DNA of 64,000 nt from Rhodococcus yunnanensis NBRC 103083 (lineage in GTDB: Bacteria; Actinomycetota; Actinomycetes; Mycobacteriales; Mycobacteriaceae). Positions 53,063-63,480 of the stretch are shown here, one piece after another (positions within the stretch are counted from its first letter, which is position 1; each line of letters opens with the position of its first letter). The notes under the pieces were generated by a model. The model searched no databases. It worked only from the letters and a program-made list of their open reading frames with translations, and had not been told where the DNA came from. The translations under genes and the position numbers were made by a program. The stretch is from contig NZ_BCXH01000008.1 of NCBI RefSeq assembly GCF_001895005.1, forward strand, positions 124,001 through 188,000. The letters run 5' to 3'.

Positions 53063-53506
53063 GTGAGCGAGGAGCGCGGTAAGCGCGACGAGACGTCCGA
53101 GGACTCGTCGACGCCCGAAAGTGCTTCGTCTCGCACCGACGACGCAACTGCTTCCGGGGACACCGAGAGCGCAGGCGCCTCCAGTGCCACCGCTCGTCCC
53201 ACCGGTAAGCGGACGGCTCGCCGGTCCCGCGGAGCGTCGATCGAGAAGACTCCTGCTGCCGCCACCTCGACCAAGGTTGCTTCGCGCGCCGAGAAGTCGC
53301 GTGAGCCGAAGCGCATGAACATCTTCAAGCGACTACGCAAATTCTTTCGCGAGGTCATCGCCGAGCTGCGCAAGGTCATCTGGCCCAACCGCAAGCAGAT
53401 GGTCACGTACACCAGCGTCGTACTCGTGTTCGTGGCTTTCATGGTTGCGTTCATCAGTGGTCTCGACCTTGGGTTCACTCAGGGTATCGAGTGGCTGTTC
53501 GGTTGA
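53063..53506 (+). CDS. secE: Preprotein translocase subunit SecE
   Basis: 147 residues. The first ~85 form a charged Ser/Thr/Ala-rich extension, as in other Mycobacteriales. The conserved core is FFREVIAELRKVIWPNRKQM followed by one membrane helix (VVLVFVAFMVAFISGLDLGF). It stabilises SecY in the Sec translocon. Gene order trpT-secE-nusG-rplK-rplA is the usual one. Confidence 0.95.
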   Translation: MSEERGKRDETSEDSSTPESASSRTDDATASGDTESAGASSATARPTGKRTARRSRGASIEKTPAAATSTKVASRAEKSREPKRMNIFKRLRKFFREVIAELRKVIWPNRKQMVTYTSVVLVFVAFMVAFISGLDLGFTQGIEWLFG

Positions 53507-54376
<870 letters not shown>

Positions 54377-54454
54377 CCGGCGCAGCTCCCGCGAGCCCGC
54401 ACAGAACTTGCAGTAGTAACCGCAAGAAACCCGAGCGAATACAAGGAAAACGAA

Positions 54455-54889
54455 ATGCCCCCGAAGAAGAAGAAGCTAGCCGGGATCATCAAGCTTCAGA
54501 TCCAGGCAGGACAGGCCAACCCTGCTCCTCCCGTCGGCCCCGCACTGGGCCAGCACGGCGTCAACATCATGGAGTTCTGCAAGGCGTACAACGCAGCGAC
54601 CGAGTCGCAGCGCGGAAACGTCGTGCCGGTCGAGATCTCGGTCTACGAAGACCGCACGTTCGACTTCAAGCTGAAGACTCCTCCCGCCGCCAAGCTGCTC
54701 CTCAAGGCCGCAGGCGTTGCCAAGGGCTCCGGCGAGCCGCACAAGACCAAGGTCGCCAAGGTGACCTGGGACCAGGTGCGCGAGATCGCCAAGACCAAGG
54801 CAGAAGACCTCAACGCCAACGACGTCGACCAGGCCGCGAAGATCATCGCCGGTACTGCTCGCTCGATGGGCATCACGGTCGAAGGCTGA
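54455..54889 (+). CDS. rplK: 50S ribosomal protein L11
   Basis: 144 residues, [20 protein letters not shown] and [20 protein letters not shown], the invariant N-terminal region; the C-terminal 23S rRNA-binding domain ends in MGITVEG. Part of the GTPase-associated centre, needed for stringent-response activation. Confidence 0.98.
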
Positions 54890-54968
54890 CCCTCAGCATT
54901 CGCAGCACCCCGTGGGAGGGCCTGCCAGGCCCGTCAACCACACTGAACTCACGATTGGACAGCAAGAT

Positions 54969-55688
54969 ATGGCAAAGCGCAGCAAGGGCTACCTCGAACA
55001 GGCAGCCAAGATCGACGCGGACAACCTCTACTCGCCGCTCCAGGCGACGAAGTTGGCCAAGGAAACGTCATCGAGCAAGTTCGACGCAACCGTCGAGGTC
55101 GCCGTTCGTCTCGGCGTCGATCCTCGCAAGGCAGACCAGATGGTGCGCGGCACCGTCAACCTTCCCCACGGCACCGGCAAGACCGCTCGGGTCATCGTTT
55201 TCGCCGCTGGTGAGAAGGCTGCAGAAGCCGAAGCAGCAGGGGCCGACGTCGTCGGCGCCGAGGATCTGATCGAGCGCATCCAGGGCGGATTCCTGGACTT
55301 CGACGCAGCGATCGCCACACCGGACCAGATGGCCAAGGTCGGCCGCATCGCCCGCGTCCTCGGACCGCGTGGCCTGATGCCGAACCCGAAGACGGGCACC
55401 GTCACCAACGATGTGACCAAGGCCGTCAACGACATCAAGGGCGGAAAGATCAACTTCCGCGTCGACAAGCAGTCCAACCTGCACTTCGTCATCGGCAAGG
55501 CATCGTTCGACGAGACCAAGCTGGTGGAGAACTACGGCGCCGCTCTCGACGAGATCCTTCGTGCGAAGCCGTCGTCGGCCAAGGGCCGCTACGTCAAGAA
55601 GGTCACCGTCTCGACGACGACCGGACCTGGCATCCAGATCGACCCGAACCGCACCCGCAACCTCCTCGAGGACGAAGCAACCGCATAA
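54969..55688 (+). CDS. rplA: 50S ribosomal protein L1
   Basis: 239 residues from ATG 54969 ([20 protein letters not shown]). Typical L1 segments: [36 protein letters not shown] [20 protein letters not shown], and [14 protein letters not shown]. Primary 23S rRNA binding protein of the L1 stalk. Followed directly by a strong terminator. Confidence 0.98.
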   Translation: MAKRSKGYLEQAAKIDADNLYSPLQATKLAKETSSSKFDATVEVAVRLGVDPRKADQMVRGTVNLPHGTGKTARVIVFAAGEKAAEAEAAGADVVGAEDLIERIQGGFLDFDAAIATPDQMAKVGRIARVLGPRGLMPNPKTGTVTNDVTKAVNDIKGGKINFRVDKQSNLHFVIGKASFDETKLVENYGAALDEILRAKPSSAKGRYVKKVTVSTTTGPGIQIDPNRTRNLLEDEATA

Positions 55689-55702
55689 GTTCACTCGATT
55701 CC

Positions 55703-55740
55703 GAAAAAGCCGGCCCCTGTTATCGGGGGTCGGCTTTTTC
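55703..55740 (+). terminator. Rho-independent terminator after rplKA
   Basis: GAAAAAGCCG-type arm paired with CGGCTTTTTC, GC-rich centre, loop around TGTTAT. The symmetric A-run/T-run makes it effective in both directions, also ending the convergent hydrolase transcript. Confidence 0.92.
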
Positions 55741-55795
55741 GTGCGCGCTCACCTCGCACCTCGCACCGGGGATTGGGGAAGGCGGCGGGCTGGCG

Positions 55796-56698
55796 TCACA
55801 CCCGCCCGAAGTTCGACGACAATTCGCCGAGGATTTCGTCCCACAGCGGGCGCGGGAGGTCGTGGCCCATCCCGTCGATGAGGTGCAGTGTCGAACCACG
55901 TACCGCGCGTGCGACGGCTTTGCCGCCGGTCGGACGCATCAGGCGGTCTGCACGCCCGTGGATGACGACGGTCGGTGAAACGATCCGAGCAGCGATACGA
56001 CGCAGGCTTCCCGAACCCGTCACGGCAGCCATCTGGCGGAGCGAACCGGCAGGGTTGTAGTTGCGGTCGTACATCTCGCCTGCCGTCACGAGCAGCTCTT
56101 CCAAGGGAGTCGGGTAGGCAGGGCTTCCGATGATTCGACGAGTGTTGGCCGAATGCGCGACGATCTGCTCGCGCGTCGCATCCGGGCCGGGCCCCTTCAT
56201 GAGAGGAATGAGCGCTCGCGGGTCGGGAGGCGGCAGGAAGGCCTCGTTGGTGCTCGAGAAGATGATGGCTGTGCTCAGCACTCGCTCCGGGTACAGGCCC
56301 GCGAACACTTGCGCGATCATGCCGCCCATCGATGCGCCGACGACGTGGACCTGGGGGATCTCGAGGTAGTCGAGCAGCCCTTTGGTATCGAGGGCCATGT
56401 CCGCCAACGTGTACGGGACACGGCTCGGCGCGCCGAGTCCGGTCCTGAGCAGTCGCAGCAGTGCCGAGCCCTCGATGCGCTCCCCGTCCATCTTGGTGGA
56501 CAGTCCGATGTCTCGGTTGTCGAAGCGGATGATGCGGAATCCCCGGTCGACTATCCGTTCGCAGAATTCCTTGGGCCACAGCGTCATCTGGGCGGACAGG
56601 CCCATGATCATGAGTACGACGGGGTCGTCGGGGTTGCCCATGTCCTCGTAGGCGAGTTCGATGTCGTTCGATGGCGCGAAGCCGGTGCGTGAGAGCAT
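55796..56698 (-). CDS. Alpha/beta hydrolase
   Basis: 300 residues with the nucleophile elbow VVGASMGGMIAQVFA (Ser near residue 122), Asp in VVIHGRADRLMRP and His in LIDGMGHDLPRPLWDEI. The DNRDIGLSTKMDG segment resembles the TAP/haloperoxidase-like esterases. Substrate unknown. It follows a CocE/NonD hydrolase gene by 12 nt on the same strand. Confidence 0.88.
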   Translation of the reverse strand: MLSRTGFAPSNDIELAYEDMGNPDDPVVLMIMGLSAQMTLWPKEFCERIVDRGFRIIRFDNRDIGLSTKMDGERIEGSALLRLLRTGLGAPSRVPYTLADMALDTKGLLDYLEIPQVHVVGASMGGMIAQVFAGLYPERVLSTAIIFSSTNEAFLPPPDPRALIPLMKGPGPDATREQIVAHSANTRRIIGSPAYPTPLEELLVTAGEMYDRNYNPAGSLRQMAAVTGSGSLRRIAARIVSPTVVIHGRADRLMRPTGGKAVARAVRGSTLHLIDGMGHDLPRPLWDEILGELSSNFGRV

Positions 56699-56710
56699 GT
56701 TCGCCTTTCT

Positions 56711-58681
56711 CTACCAGCCGGGTCGGCCGAGTAGCGGCACGACGAGGAAGCTCGGATCGTCCGCGTCGAGGACGACGTCCTGTGCCCGACCTCTGGTTCT
56801 CAGAAGATCGGGGAGTATCGGCATGAAACGTGGTGCGTCGGTGGCGAATATGTCGACGCGGAGGCGGTGGCCTGCCTCGATGACGGCCTCGGTGGTCAGT
56901 AGGTCGATGTCGAGTGTCAGCACCTCGCCGATCGGCACGGGCAGCAGCGTGTTCGCGCGCAGAGGGTGGTGTGGCCGGGTGTAGTCGCCGTTCGGGGCGA
57001 AGAGCGACAGTTCGTCGTCGACGGCCCGCCTCGATGTCAGCAACGCACCGTTGGTGAGAACCGTCGGTGTGCCTGCCGGATCGACGTCGCACACCATGAC
57101 AGCCCACAGCGCTTCCGGTGCGTGGCAGACGACCGTGAGATGCAGATTCATCGGCCCCGAGACGACGGTGTCCGAGTGCGCTATCGATGTGGTGAACGTC
57201 AGCGCGCCTTTCTCGGCGAACCTGTTGTCGTAGGTGAAGCCGCCTCCGAGCGCGGCAGGCAGTCCGGCGAGAACCTGGGTCGTGTCGCGGGACACGACCG
57301 ATCGCAGTGTCGGGCGTATGGAGAACTCGCCGCTCGACCGGTCGGCGATGCCGACCAGACTGCCATCGGACACAGCGTGCGGCGCGGTGCCGGACTTGGA
57401 CGCCGACAGATACAGGCGCGTCGGTTCGGCGTGCGGAGCAGGGAACCGTCCGTGCGCGGTCCAGTCGCCGCCCTGCTGCCTGAGCGTGACGGGACCGTAG
57501 TTCTCGATACCGTTGTCCTCGTCGCGTAGCCACCGGTCGAACCATGCACGCTCCAGCACGTCGAGCCTCGGTGGAAAGCCCGGTTCGCCGAACCCGATTC
57601 CTGGGTTGCCGTGATATCCGTCGCCGACGAGAAGTTGTTTGTGTCCCCGTTCGAGGGGCAGGCGGTTGTAGATGTCGGGTGCAGATCCGCCGAAGATGTC
57701 GTGCCAGCAGCCGTAGAGAAACGTCGGAACGTCGATGTCCTCGATGACCGGGTCGATGGTGTCGTAGTACGGGTCGTCGTAGATCCTCGGGTCGCCGCCT
57801 GCGAGGAACCCCTTGGCGAGATCCACGAGGTTGGTGGCAGGGGAGCGGACGCGGTCGGACAGCCAGTCGAACGTGTCGAGATCCCGTAGTGACGGAATCC
57901 ATTTGAGTCCGTTGACCGTGGCGAGCCACAGCGGAATGAACAACGACGGTGCACCACCGGTCGCGAAGATCTCACGGACGATGTCCACGGATCCTTCGAC
58001 GGCGAAGACCGCCTCGAGTCCGACGGGCTTCTTCGACGCTGCCTGCAATGCGTTGATCGCGGAATACGAGATTCCGGCCATTCCGATTCGGCCGTTGCAC
58101 CACGGTTGGGAGGCAGCCCAGTCGATCACTTCCACCGTGTCGAGCTGCTCGCGAACTCCCAGTACGTCCCACGTGCCGGTGGACGAGCCGGTTCCGCGGA
58201 CGTCCGCGATGATCTGCACGTAGCCACTACGGACCAGCGGACGGTTGAGCGACAGCAGGTCGGGAGCTCCGCCTGCCACCACACGTGTCAGTTCGGTGAT
58301 GCCGTCGAATCGGGTTCCGGTCAGATCGAACGAGCTGGAGAACTTCCGGACGAGTGGTCCGATCAGCGGGGTGTCCAGAATTGTGTCGACGGCTTTGACC
58401 AGCAGCTTGTTGTACGGCGTTATGTTCAGGACAGTAGGGAAGTCACCGGCCACCGCACGGCCCGACGCGTCGGCCGGGCGAAAGACGTACGCACGCAGAA
58501 CGGTTCCGTCGCTCATCGGTATTCGTACGTCGGCCGACGTCGAGATGCGGGGGTAGAGGGGCTTCTCCTCGACGAGTGCTCGCCACCTCTGCGCAGCGGT
58601 TCCGCCGCTCGGATCCCTCTCGCGTCCGGAGCCGGGGGCCGGTCCGGGGCGGAGGAGGGGGCGTGGCTGCGCTGCCGTCAT
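56711..58681 (-). CDS. CocE/NonD family hydrolase (S15-like acyl esterase/peptidase)
   Basis: 656 residues. The alpha/beta-hydrolase core has the nucleophile motif GMAGISYSAINALQAA near residue 204, FLYGCWHDIFGGS (acid) and GHKQLLVGDGYHGNPG (His region). The C-terminal jelly-roll domain typical of the family runs from about residue 430. It is longer than cocaine esterase (574). No signal peptide. The substrate could be an ester or amide. The ATG (58681) is near an AT-rich palindromic region. Confidence 0.87.
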   Translation of the reverse strand: MTAAQPRPLLRPGPAPGSGRERDPSGGTAAQRWRALVEEKPLYPRISTSADVRIPMSDGTVLRAYVFRPADASGRAVAGDFPTVLNITPYNKLLVKAVDTILDTPLIGPLVRKFSSSFDLTGTRFDGITELTRVVAGGAPDLLSLNRPLVRSGYVQIIADVRGTGSSTGTWDVLGVREQLDTVEVIDWAASQPWCNGRIGMAGISYSAINALQAASKKPVGLEAVFAVEGSVDIVREIFATGGAPSLFIPLWLATVNGLKWIPSLRDLDTFDWLSDRVRSPATNLVDLAKGFLAGGDPRIYDDPYYDTIDPVIEDIDVPTFLYGCWHDIFGGSAPDIYNRLPLERGHKQLLVGDGYHGNPGIGFGEPGFPPRLDVLERAWFDRWLRDEDNGIENYGPVTLRQQGGDWTAHGRFPAPHAEPTRLYLSASKSGTAPHAVSDGSLVGIADRSSGEFSIRPTLRSVVSRDTTQVLAGLPAALGGGFTYDNRFAEKGALTFTTSIAHSDTVVSGPMNLHLTVVCHAPEALWAVMVCDVDPAGTPTVLTNGALLTSRRAVDDELSLFAPNGDYTRPHHPLRANTLLPVPIGEVLTLDIDLLTTEAVIEAGHRLRVDIFATDAPRFMPILPDLLRTRGRAQDVVLDADDPSFLVVPLLGRPGW

Positions 58682-58847
58682 ACATATGATTGAACAGTCA
58701 AGGTAGGCAGTCTGTCAGGCGACCGGCACACCGACACGCGATTGTTGTTCGAGCTGACAGCGGTTCGCGCAGCGGTTCGTGCGCAGTCACAGCAGTGGGT
58801 GTTCGCGTGCCGGGACAACGTCCGGTCGGAGGCGGGGCAGGCTCGTT
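58682..58847. other. Divergent intergenic region, CocE-like gene to rplJ
   Basis: Near 58685-58700 the arms TTGA/TCAA around ACAG form a short imperfect palindrome that overlaps a possible -35/-10 (CTGACA-18-TTCAAT, minus strand) of the hydrolase gene. Nothing else coding was seen. Confidence 0.35.
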
Positions 58848-58877
58848 TTGGATATCGACCGGGCTCTGAGGTAGCCT
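58848..58877 (+). promoter_or_regulatory. Probable rplJL promoter
   Basis: TTGGAT (58848-58853), an 18-nt spacer and TAGCCT (58872-58877), about 300 nt upstream of the rplJ ATG. The long gap is filled by the structured leader. Confidence 0.5.
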
Positions 58878-58984
58878 GGTCGACGGTTCCGAATCAGAGA
58901 TTCGTCTTTGCTTCGATTCCGCCCAATCAAGTTCTACCCAAGACCGTTGGTCACCGCTTTCTCGAGGGCATGCTTCCGTTTCAC

Positions 58985-59165
58985 GGAGGTCCTGACAGAT
59001 GCGCGGTTGAAGGTCCGAGATGTCGGACGGCCCACGCAGGAGAACGCGGTAGGGACTCGTTGTACGGCGTTCTCGCCGTGTGCCTGTCTACGCCCCGTGT
59101 GCTTCGTGCGCCGGGGCGTTCGTTGTTTCACGGACCTCTCGCGATCGACACAACTTCCCACGAGA
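58985..59165 (+). promoter_or_regulatory. Structured rplJL mRNA leader (L10-type autoregulatory candidate)
   Basis: About 180 nt of non-coding sequence rich in hairpins directly before rplJ. AGAACGC (59041-59047) pairs with GCGTTCT (59068-59074); ACGCCCCG (59090-59097) pairs with CGGGGCGT (59112-59119) and is followed by a T-rich stretch (TTCGTTGTTT), an attenuator-like arrangement. L10(L12)4 represses its own operon by binding such leaders in many bacteria; the exact L10-binding motif was not verified. Confidence 0.5.
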
Positions 59166-59176
59166 GGAGGCGAAGT

Positions 59177-59758
59177 ATGGCAAAGCCCGAAAAGATCTCT
59201 GCAGTTTCGGAGATCACCGAACAGTTCAAAGGATCGACGGCAGCCGTCGTCACGGAATACCGCGGTCTGTCGGTTTCCGGTCTGACTCAGCTCCGACGTG
59301 CGCTCGGCGAAGGTGCCACGTACTCCGTCGCCAAGAACACCCTGGTCAAGCGCGCAGCTGCCGAGGCCGGTATCACCGGACTCGACGAGTTGTTCGTCGG
59401 CCCGACCGCCATTGCATTCATCAAGGGCGAGCCGGTCGACGCGGCGAAGGCCATCAAGGCTTTCGCCAAGGACAACAAGGCCTTGATCGTCAAGGGCGGC
59501 TACATGGACGGCGCAACGCTGTCCGTGGACGAGATCAACAAGATCGCCGACCTCGAGTCGCGCGAGATCCTGTTGGCAAAGCTCGCAGGCGCCATGAAGG
59601 GCAACTTGTCGAAGGCTGCAGGCCTGTTCAACGCTCCCGCATCGCAGTTCGCTCGTTTGGCGTTCGCCTTGCAGGAGAAGAAGGCAGCCGGCGCACCCGC
59701 GGTTGCCGACGCACCTGCAGAAGCAGAAGCACCGGCGGAAGCTCCCGCCGAAAGCTGA
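59177..59758 (+). CDS. rplJ: 50S ribosomal protein L10
   Basis: 193 residues from ATG 59177 ([20 protein letters not shown]), with GAGAGGAGG about 8 nt upstream. Typical L10 features: [51 protein letters not shown], and a C-terminal Ala/Glu-rich helix that binds L7/L12 dimers. The longer open frame covering the leader is not the gene. Confidence 0.97.
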   Translation: MAKPEKISAVSEITEQFKGSTAAVVTEYRGLSVSGLTQLRRALGEGATYSVAKNTLVKRAAAEAGITGLDELFVGPTAIAFIKGEPVDAAKAIKAFAKDNKALIVKGGYMDGATLSVDEINKIADLESREILLAKLAGAMKGNLSKAAGLFNAPASQFARLAFALQEKKAAGAPAVADAPAEAEAPAEAPAES

Positions 59759-59840
59759 TCCGCTACCGCAGCGAAACAGCTCAACCGAAACACCATGTCG
59801 CGGATCAGCGGCCCGGTACTTATAGGAAGGACCCGCCACC

Positions 59841-60227
59841 ATGGCGAAGCTCAGCACCGAAGAATTGCTCGACCAGTTCAAGGAGCTCACCCTCCTCGAG
59901 CTCAGCGAGTTCGTGAAGGCATTCGAGGAGACCTTCGAGGTCACCGCAGCTGCTCCCGTCGCGGTTGCAGCAGCAGGCGCAGCCGGTGCTCCGGCTGAGG
60001 CTGCCGAAGAGCAGGACGAGTTCGACGTCGTCCTCGAGTCGGCCGGTGACAAGAAGATTCAGGTCATCAAGGTCGTTCGTGAGGTCGTTTCCGGCCTCGG
60101 CCTGAAGGAAGCCAAGGACCTCGTCGAGAGTGCTCCGAAGGCCATCCTGGAGAAGGTCGCCAAGGATGCAGCCGAGGCTGCCAAGGAGAAGCTCGAAGCA
60201 GCAGGCGCCAAGATCTCCGTCAAGTAA
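59841..60227 (+). CDS. rplL: 50S ribosomal protein L7/L12
   Basis: 128 residues. N-terminal dimerisation domain ([20 protein letters not shown]), an Ala-rich hinge and the C-terminal factor-binding domain ([35 protein letters not shown]). Multi-copy stalk protein; 82 nt after rplJ with AGGAAGGA as ribosome site. Followed by a terminator. Confidence 0.98.
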   Translation: MAKLSTEELLDQFKELTLLELSEFVKAFEETFEVTAAAPVAVAAAGAAGAPAEAAEEQDEFDVVLESAGDKKIQVIKVVREVVSGLGLKEAKDLVESAPKAILEKVAKDAAEAAKEKLEAAGAKISVK

Positions 60228-60265
60228 TTCTTGTCGGGCCGATCACGGTCTGTTCGTCTCCACGT

Positions 60266-60302
60266 AGAAGGGTCATCTCCATCACGGAGGTGGCCCTTTT
60301 TC
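60266..60302 (+). terminator. Rho-independent terminator after rplL
   Basis: AAGGG-CA-CTCC / GGAG-TG-CCCTT imperfect stem with loop ATCAC, followed by TTTTT (60297-60301). Confidence 0.85.
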
Positions 60303-60595
60303 GTGCGCAATGGAGTCACCTCGTACGGGGTGACTCCATACTTCTTTTGCCTGCGTCACGAACTCCGGCGACCTATTCTGTATTCGGTCCCAGGTCCGTG
60401 GCGTCGGGTTCTGTCACAAATCGGGCGAGTTGCACGCGTGTTGCTGTGGTGTGAGTCACACTGAACGAAGGATCGAAGCCCGCCTCGGTTTTTTTATTAC
60501 TGGGCAGTAAGCTCCAGTGTCGGTGAAGACACCGGTGTGCGATAGAGTGACCCAACCCACATCCGGGTCGATGTGAACGAACTGTGGAGGTCAGC
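60303..60595. other. Intergenic region upstream of mkl
   Basis: Contains no supported gene. It holds a T-run (60489-60495), the palindrome at 60497-60510 and a TAGAGT box near 60543 (with TCGGTG 17 nt upstream), a plausible mkl promoter about 50 nt before the start. Confidence 0.5.
60497..60510. promoter_or_regulatory. Operator-like palindrome upstream of mkl/mce operon
   Basis: TTACTGGGCAGTAA: arms TTACTG / CAGTAA nearly continuous, in an AT-rich patch about 35 nt upstream of the probable -10. Looks like a TetR/GntR-type site; the binding protein is unknown. Confidence 0.6.
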
Positions 60596-61813
60596 GTGGG
60601 AGTCGAGGTTTCGGTCGAAGGTTTGACCAAGTCTTTCGGTGTCCAGAAGATTTGGCAGGACGTGACCTTGACGTTGCCATCCGGTGAAGTCAGCGCACTT
60701 CTCGGACCGTCGGGAACCGGTAAATCGGTGTTCCTGAAGTCGTTGATCGGGTTGCTCCGACCTGAGCACGGCAAGATCTTCATCGACGGCACCGACATCC
60801 TGCAGTGCTCCTCGCGCGAGCTGTACGAGATCCGCAAACTGTTCGGAGTGCTGTTCCAGGACGGTGCACTGTTCGGCTCGATGAATCTCTACGACAACGT
60901 GGCGTTCCCGCTCCGCGAACACACCAAGAAGTCCGAGTCCGACATCCGCAAGATCGTGATGGAGAAGCTCGAGCTCACCGGCCTGATCGGGGCCGAGGAC
61001 AAGCTTCCCGGTGAAATCTCCGGCGGTATGCGCAAGCGCGCAGGACTGGCACGCGCGCTGGTGCTCGATCCGGAGATCATCCTCGTCGACGAGCCGGACT
61101 CCGGCCTCGATCCAGTTCGCACGACCTACATCTCGCAGACGCTGATCGACATCAACGCCGAGATCGATGCGACCATTCTGATCGTGTCCCACAACATCAA
61201 CTTGGCACGTACAGTGCCGGACAACATCGGGATGCTCTTCCGCCGTCAGTTGGTCATGTTCGGTCCGCGCGAAGTGTTGTTGACCAGTGACGAGCCGGTG
61301 GTCAAGCAGTTCTTGAACGGCACGATGATCGGCCCGATCGGTATGTCGGAGGAAAAGGACGAGGCGCAGATGGCGCACGAGCAGGCGCTCGTCGACGCAG
61401 GACATCACGCCGGTGGCGTGGACGACGTGGAAGGAATTGTGCCGCAGATGAAGGCGACGCCGGGTACTCCCGTCCGACAGGCAGTCGGCCGTCGGCAGGA
61501 ACGCGTGCGCCAGATCATGCACACTCTGCCCCACAGCGCGCAGGTCGCGATCCAGGAGAGCCTCGACTCGACCGACCCCGGCAATCGGCAGGTACCGGCC
61601 TACGCGGGCGGCCCCGATCACGAAGGGACGGGATACCAGCAGCAGCCGGGCCAGCAGCAGGGCTACAACCAGCAGGGCTACAACCAGCAGGGTTACGACC
61701 AGCAGGGTTACGACCAGCAGGGTTACGACCAGCAGGGTTACGACAACACGGGTTACGACGACACCGGATACAGCGATCAGGGCCACGGTCCTTCGCAGGG
61801 GCGGGGACAGTAA
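60596..61813 (+). CDS. mkl: Mce transport ATPase Mkl (MceG)
   Basis: 405 residues from GTG 60596, with GGAGG 5 nt upstream. ABC ATPase: Walker [17 protein letters not shown], signature [20 protein letters not shown], Walker [14 protein letters not shown]. After residue ~265 comes the extra C-terminal part found in MceG proteins, ending in a GYxQQ repeat tail encoded by 15-bp repeats. MceG powers Mce lipid importers with YrbEA/B permeases. In M. tuberculosis mkl is away from the mce operons; here it directly precedes yrbE genes (5 nt). Confidence 0.95.
   Translation: MGVEVSVEGLTKSFGVQKIWQDVTLTLPSGEVSALLGPSGTGKSVFLKSLIGLLRPEHGKIFIDGTDILQCSSRELYEIRKLFGVLFQDGALFGSMNLYDNVAFPLREHTKKSESDIRKIVMEKLELTGLIGAEDKLPGEISGGMRKRAGLARALVLDPEIILVDEPDSGLDPVRTTYISQTLIDINAEIDATILIVSHNINLARTVPDNIGMLFRRQLVMFGPREVLLTSDEPVVKQFLNGTMIGPIGMSEEKDEAQMAHEQALVDAGHHAGGVDDVEGIVPQMKATPGTPVRQAVGRRQERVRQIMHTLPHSAQVAIQESLDSTDPGNRQVPAYAGGPDHEGTGYQQQPGQQQGYNQQGYNQQGYDQQGYDQQGYDQQGYDNTGYDDTGYSDQGHGPSQGRGQ
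61655..61759 (+). repeat. 15-bp tandem repeats encoding the QQGYD/N tail of mkl
   Basis: Six units (61655, 61670, 61685, 61700, 61715, 61730) of CAGCAGGG(C/T)TAC(A/G)AC and a diverged seventh. They encode [10 protein letters not shown] pentapeptides; copies 3-6 are nearly identical, suggesting recent expansion. Confidence 0.92.
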
Positions 61814-61818
61814 GGGTT

Positions 61819-62613
61819 ATGGGGGGTTCCAAGAAGTCCGCGTTCGCTCCGGCGAACGCAGCACTCACTCAAGCCGGAAATATCGTCGAACTGTTGGTGG
61901 AGGTGGCCAGGGCCACCTTCAGAAGACCGTTCCAGTTCAGGGAATTCATCGAGCAGGCGTGGTTCATCGCCAGCGTGACGATCCTGCCGACGGCGTTGGT
62001 CGCAATTCCGTTCGGCGCGGTCGTCTCACTGCAGACCGGCTCGCTGATCAAACAGCTCGGTGCCGAATCGTTCACCGGTGCGGCCAGCGTGCTGGCGGTG
62101 ATCCAGCAGGGCAGCCCTATCGTGACGGCACTGCTGATCGCAGGCGCTGCGGGCTCGGCGGTCACCGCCGACCTCGGATCGCGCACCATCCGCGAGGAGA
62201 TCGACGCGATGAAGGTGCTGGGCATCGACCCGGTCCAACGGCTCGTCGTACCGCGTGTTCTCGCAATGATTCTCGTGGCACTGCTGCTCAACGGACTGGT
62301 CTCCGTCGTCGGTATTGCCGGCGGGTACTTCTTCAACGTCGTTCTCCAGGGCGGTACTCCTGGCGCGTATCTGGCGTCGTTCTCGGCGTTGGCGCAGCTG
62401 CCCGATCTCTACGTCGCCGAACTCAAGGCAGCGATCTTCGGGCTCATCGCCGGAATCATCGCCTCCTACAAGGGACTCAACCCCAACCCCGGTCCCAAGG
62501 GCGTCGGCGAAGCGGTGAATCAGACGGTCGTCATCACGTTCCTTCTGCTGTTCTTCGCCAATCTCATTCTCACCCTGGTGTACCTCCAGGTCGTGCCGGC
62601 GAAGGGAAGCTGA
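61819..62613 (+). CDS. yrbEA: MlaE-type Mce permease YrbEA
   Basis: 264 residues with five or six membrane helices and the MlaE-family motif AGAAGSAVTADLGSRTIREE followed by IDAMKVLGIDPVQRLVVPRV. Permease half of the Mce lipid importer, pairing with the next gene and powered by Mkl. It starts 5 nt after the mkl stop. Confidence 0.94.
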   Translation: MGGSKKSAFAPANAALTQAGNIVELLVEVARATFRRPFQFREFIEQAWFIASVTILPTALVAIPFGAVVSLQTGSLIKQLGAESFTGAASVLAVIQQGSPIVTALLIAGAAGSAVTADLGSRTIREEIDAMKVLGIDPVQRLVVPRVLAMILVALLLNGLVSVVGIAGGYFFNVVLQGGTPGAYLASFSALAQLPDLYVAELKAAIFGLIAGIIASYKGLNPNPGPKGVGEAVNQTVVITFLLLFFANLILTLVYLQVVPAKGS

Positions 62614-62619
62614 CCCGCA

Positions 62620-63480
62620 ATGACCATCGCCAAAGGTCGGGGCGACCGTACTCTGATGCGCGCCAAGCGCGTTGCGAACGCACCGTTGAAGGTGCTCGAC
62701 AGCGCGGGCGAGCAGATGTCGTTCTACGTCCGCGCCATCGGGTGGATTCCCCGCACGCTCATCCACTACAAGAAGGAGGTTCTTCGGCTCTTGGCCGAGG
62801 TGACCTTCGGTAGTGGCGCACTGGCCGTCATCGGCGGAACCATCGGCGTCATCGTGATGCTGTCCGGTGCCACCGGCGTCGTCGTCGGATTGCAGGGTTA
62901 TGCGGCCCTGGAGCAGCTCGGCAGCTCGGTGCTGACGGGCTTCCTGTCGGCGTACGTCAACACCCGCGAAATCGCGCCCGTCGTCGCAGGTCTCGCGTTG
63001 TCGGCGACCGTCGGCGCAGGCTTCACCGCGCAGTTGGGTGCGATGCGTATCTCCGAGGAGATCGACGCGCTGGAGGTCATGGCGGTGCCGAGTGTGCCGT
63101 TCCTGGTCACCACTCGCATGATCGCCGGTTTCGTGGCCGTGATTCCGCTCTACATCGTCGGTCTGCTGGCGTCGTACATCGCCTCACGCACGATCAGTAC
63201 GCTGTTCAACGGTCAGTCGGGTGGCTCCTACGATCACTACTTCAATCTGTTCCTGCCCCCGGAAGATGTTCTCTATTCGTTTCTGAAGGTGTTGATTTTC
63301 GCCTTCGTTCTGATCATGATCCATTGCTACTACGGGTTCCATGCGTCGGGCGGACCGGCAGGCGTGGGTGTCGCAGTGGGCCGTGCCGTGCGAACTGCCA
63401 TCGTGACGGTTGCTGTTCTGGACTTCTTCCTCAGTCTTGCGATCTGGGGAACCACCACCACAGTGAGGGTTGCCGGATGA
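62620..63480 (+). CDS. yrbEB: MlaE-type Mce permease YrbEB
   Basis: 286 residues: a cytoplasmic N-terminus and helices with LSATVGAGFTAQLGAMRISE and EEIDALEVMAVPSVPFLVTT, the same MlaE motif in its B-type variant. The ATG is 6 nt after yrbEA; the stop overlaps the mce start (ATGA). Confidence 0.94.
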   Translation: MTIAKGRGDRTLMRAKRVANAPLKVLDSAGEQMSFYVRAIGWIPRTLIHYKKEVLRLLAEVTFGSGALAVIGGTIGVIVMLSGATGVVVGLQGYAALEQLGSSVLTGFLSAYVNTREIAPVVAGLALSATVGAGFTAQLGAMRISEEIDALEVMAVPSVPFLVTTRMIAGFVAVIPLYIVGLLASYIASRTISTLFNGQSGGSYDHYFNLFLPPEDVLYSFLKVLIFAFVLIMIHCYYGFHASGGPAGVGVAVGRAVRTAIVTVAVLDFFLSLAIWGTTTTVRVAG

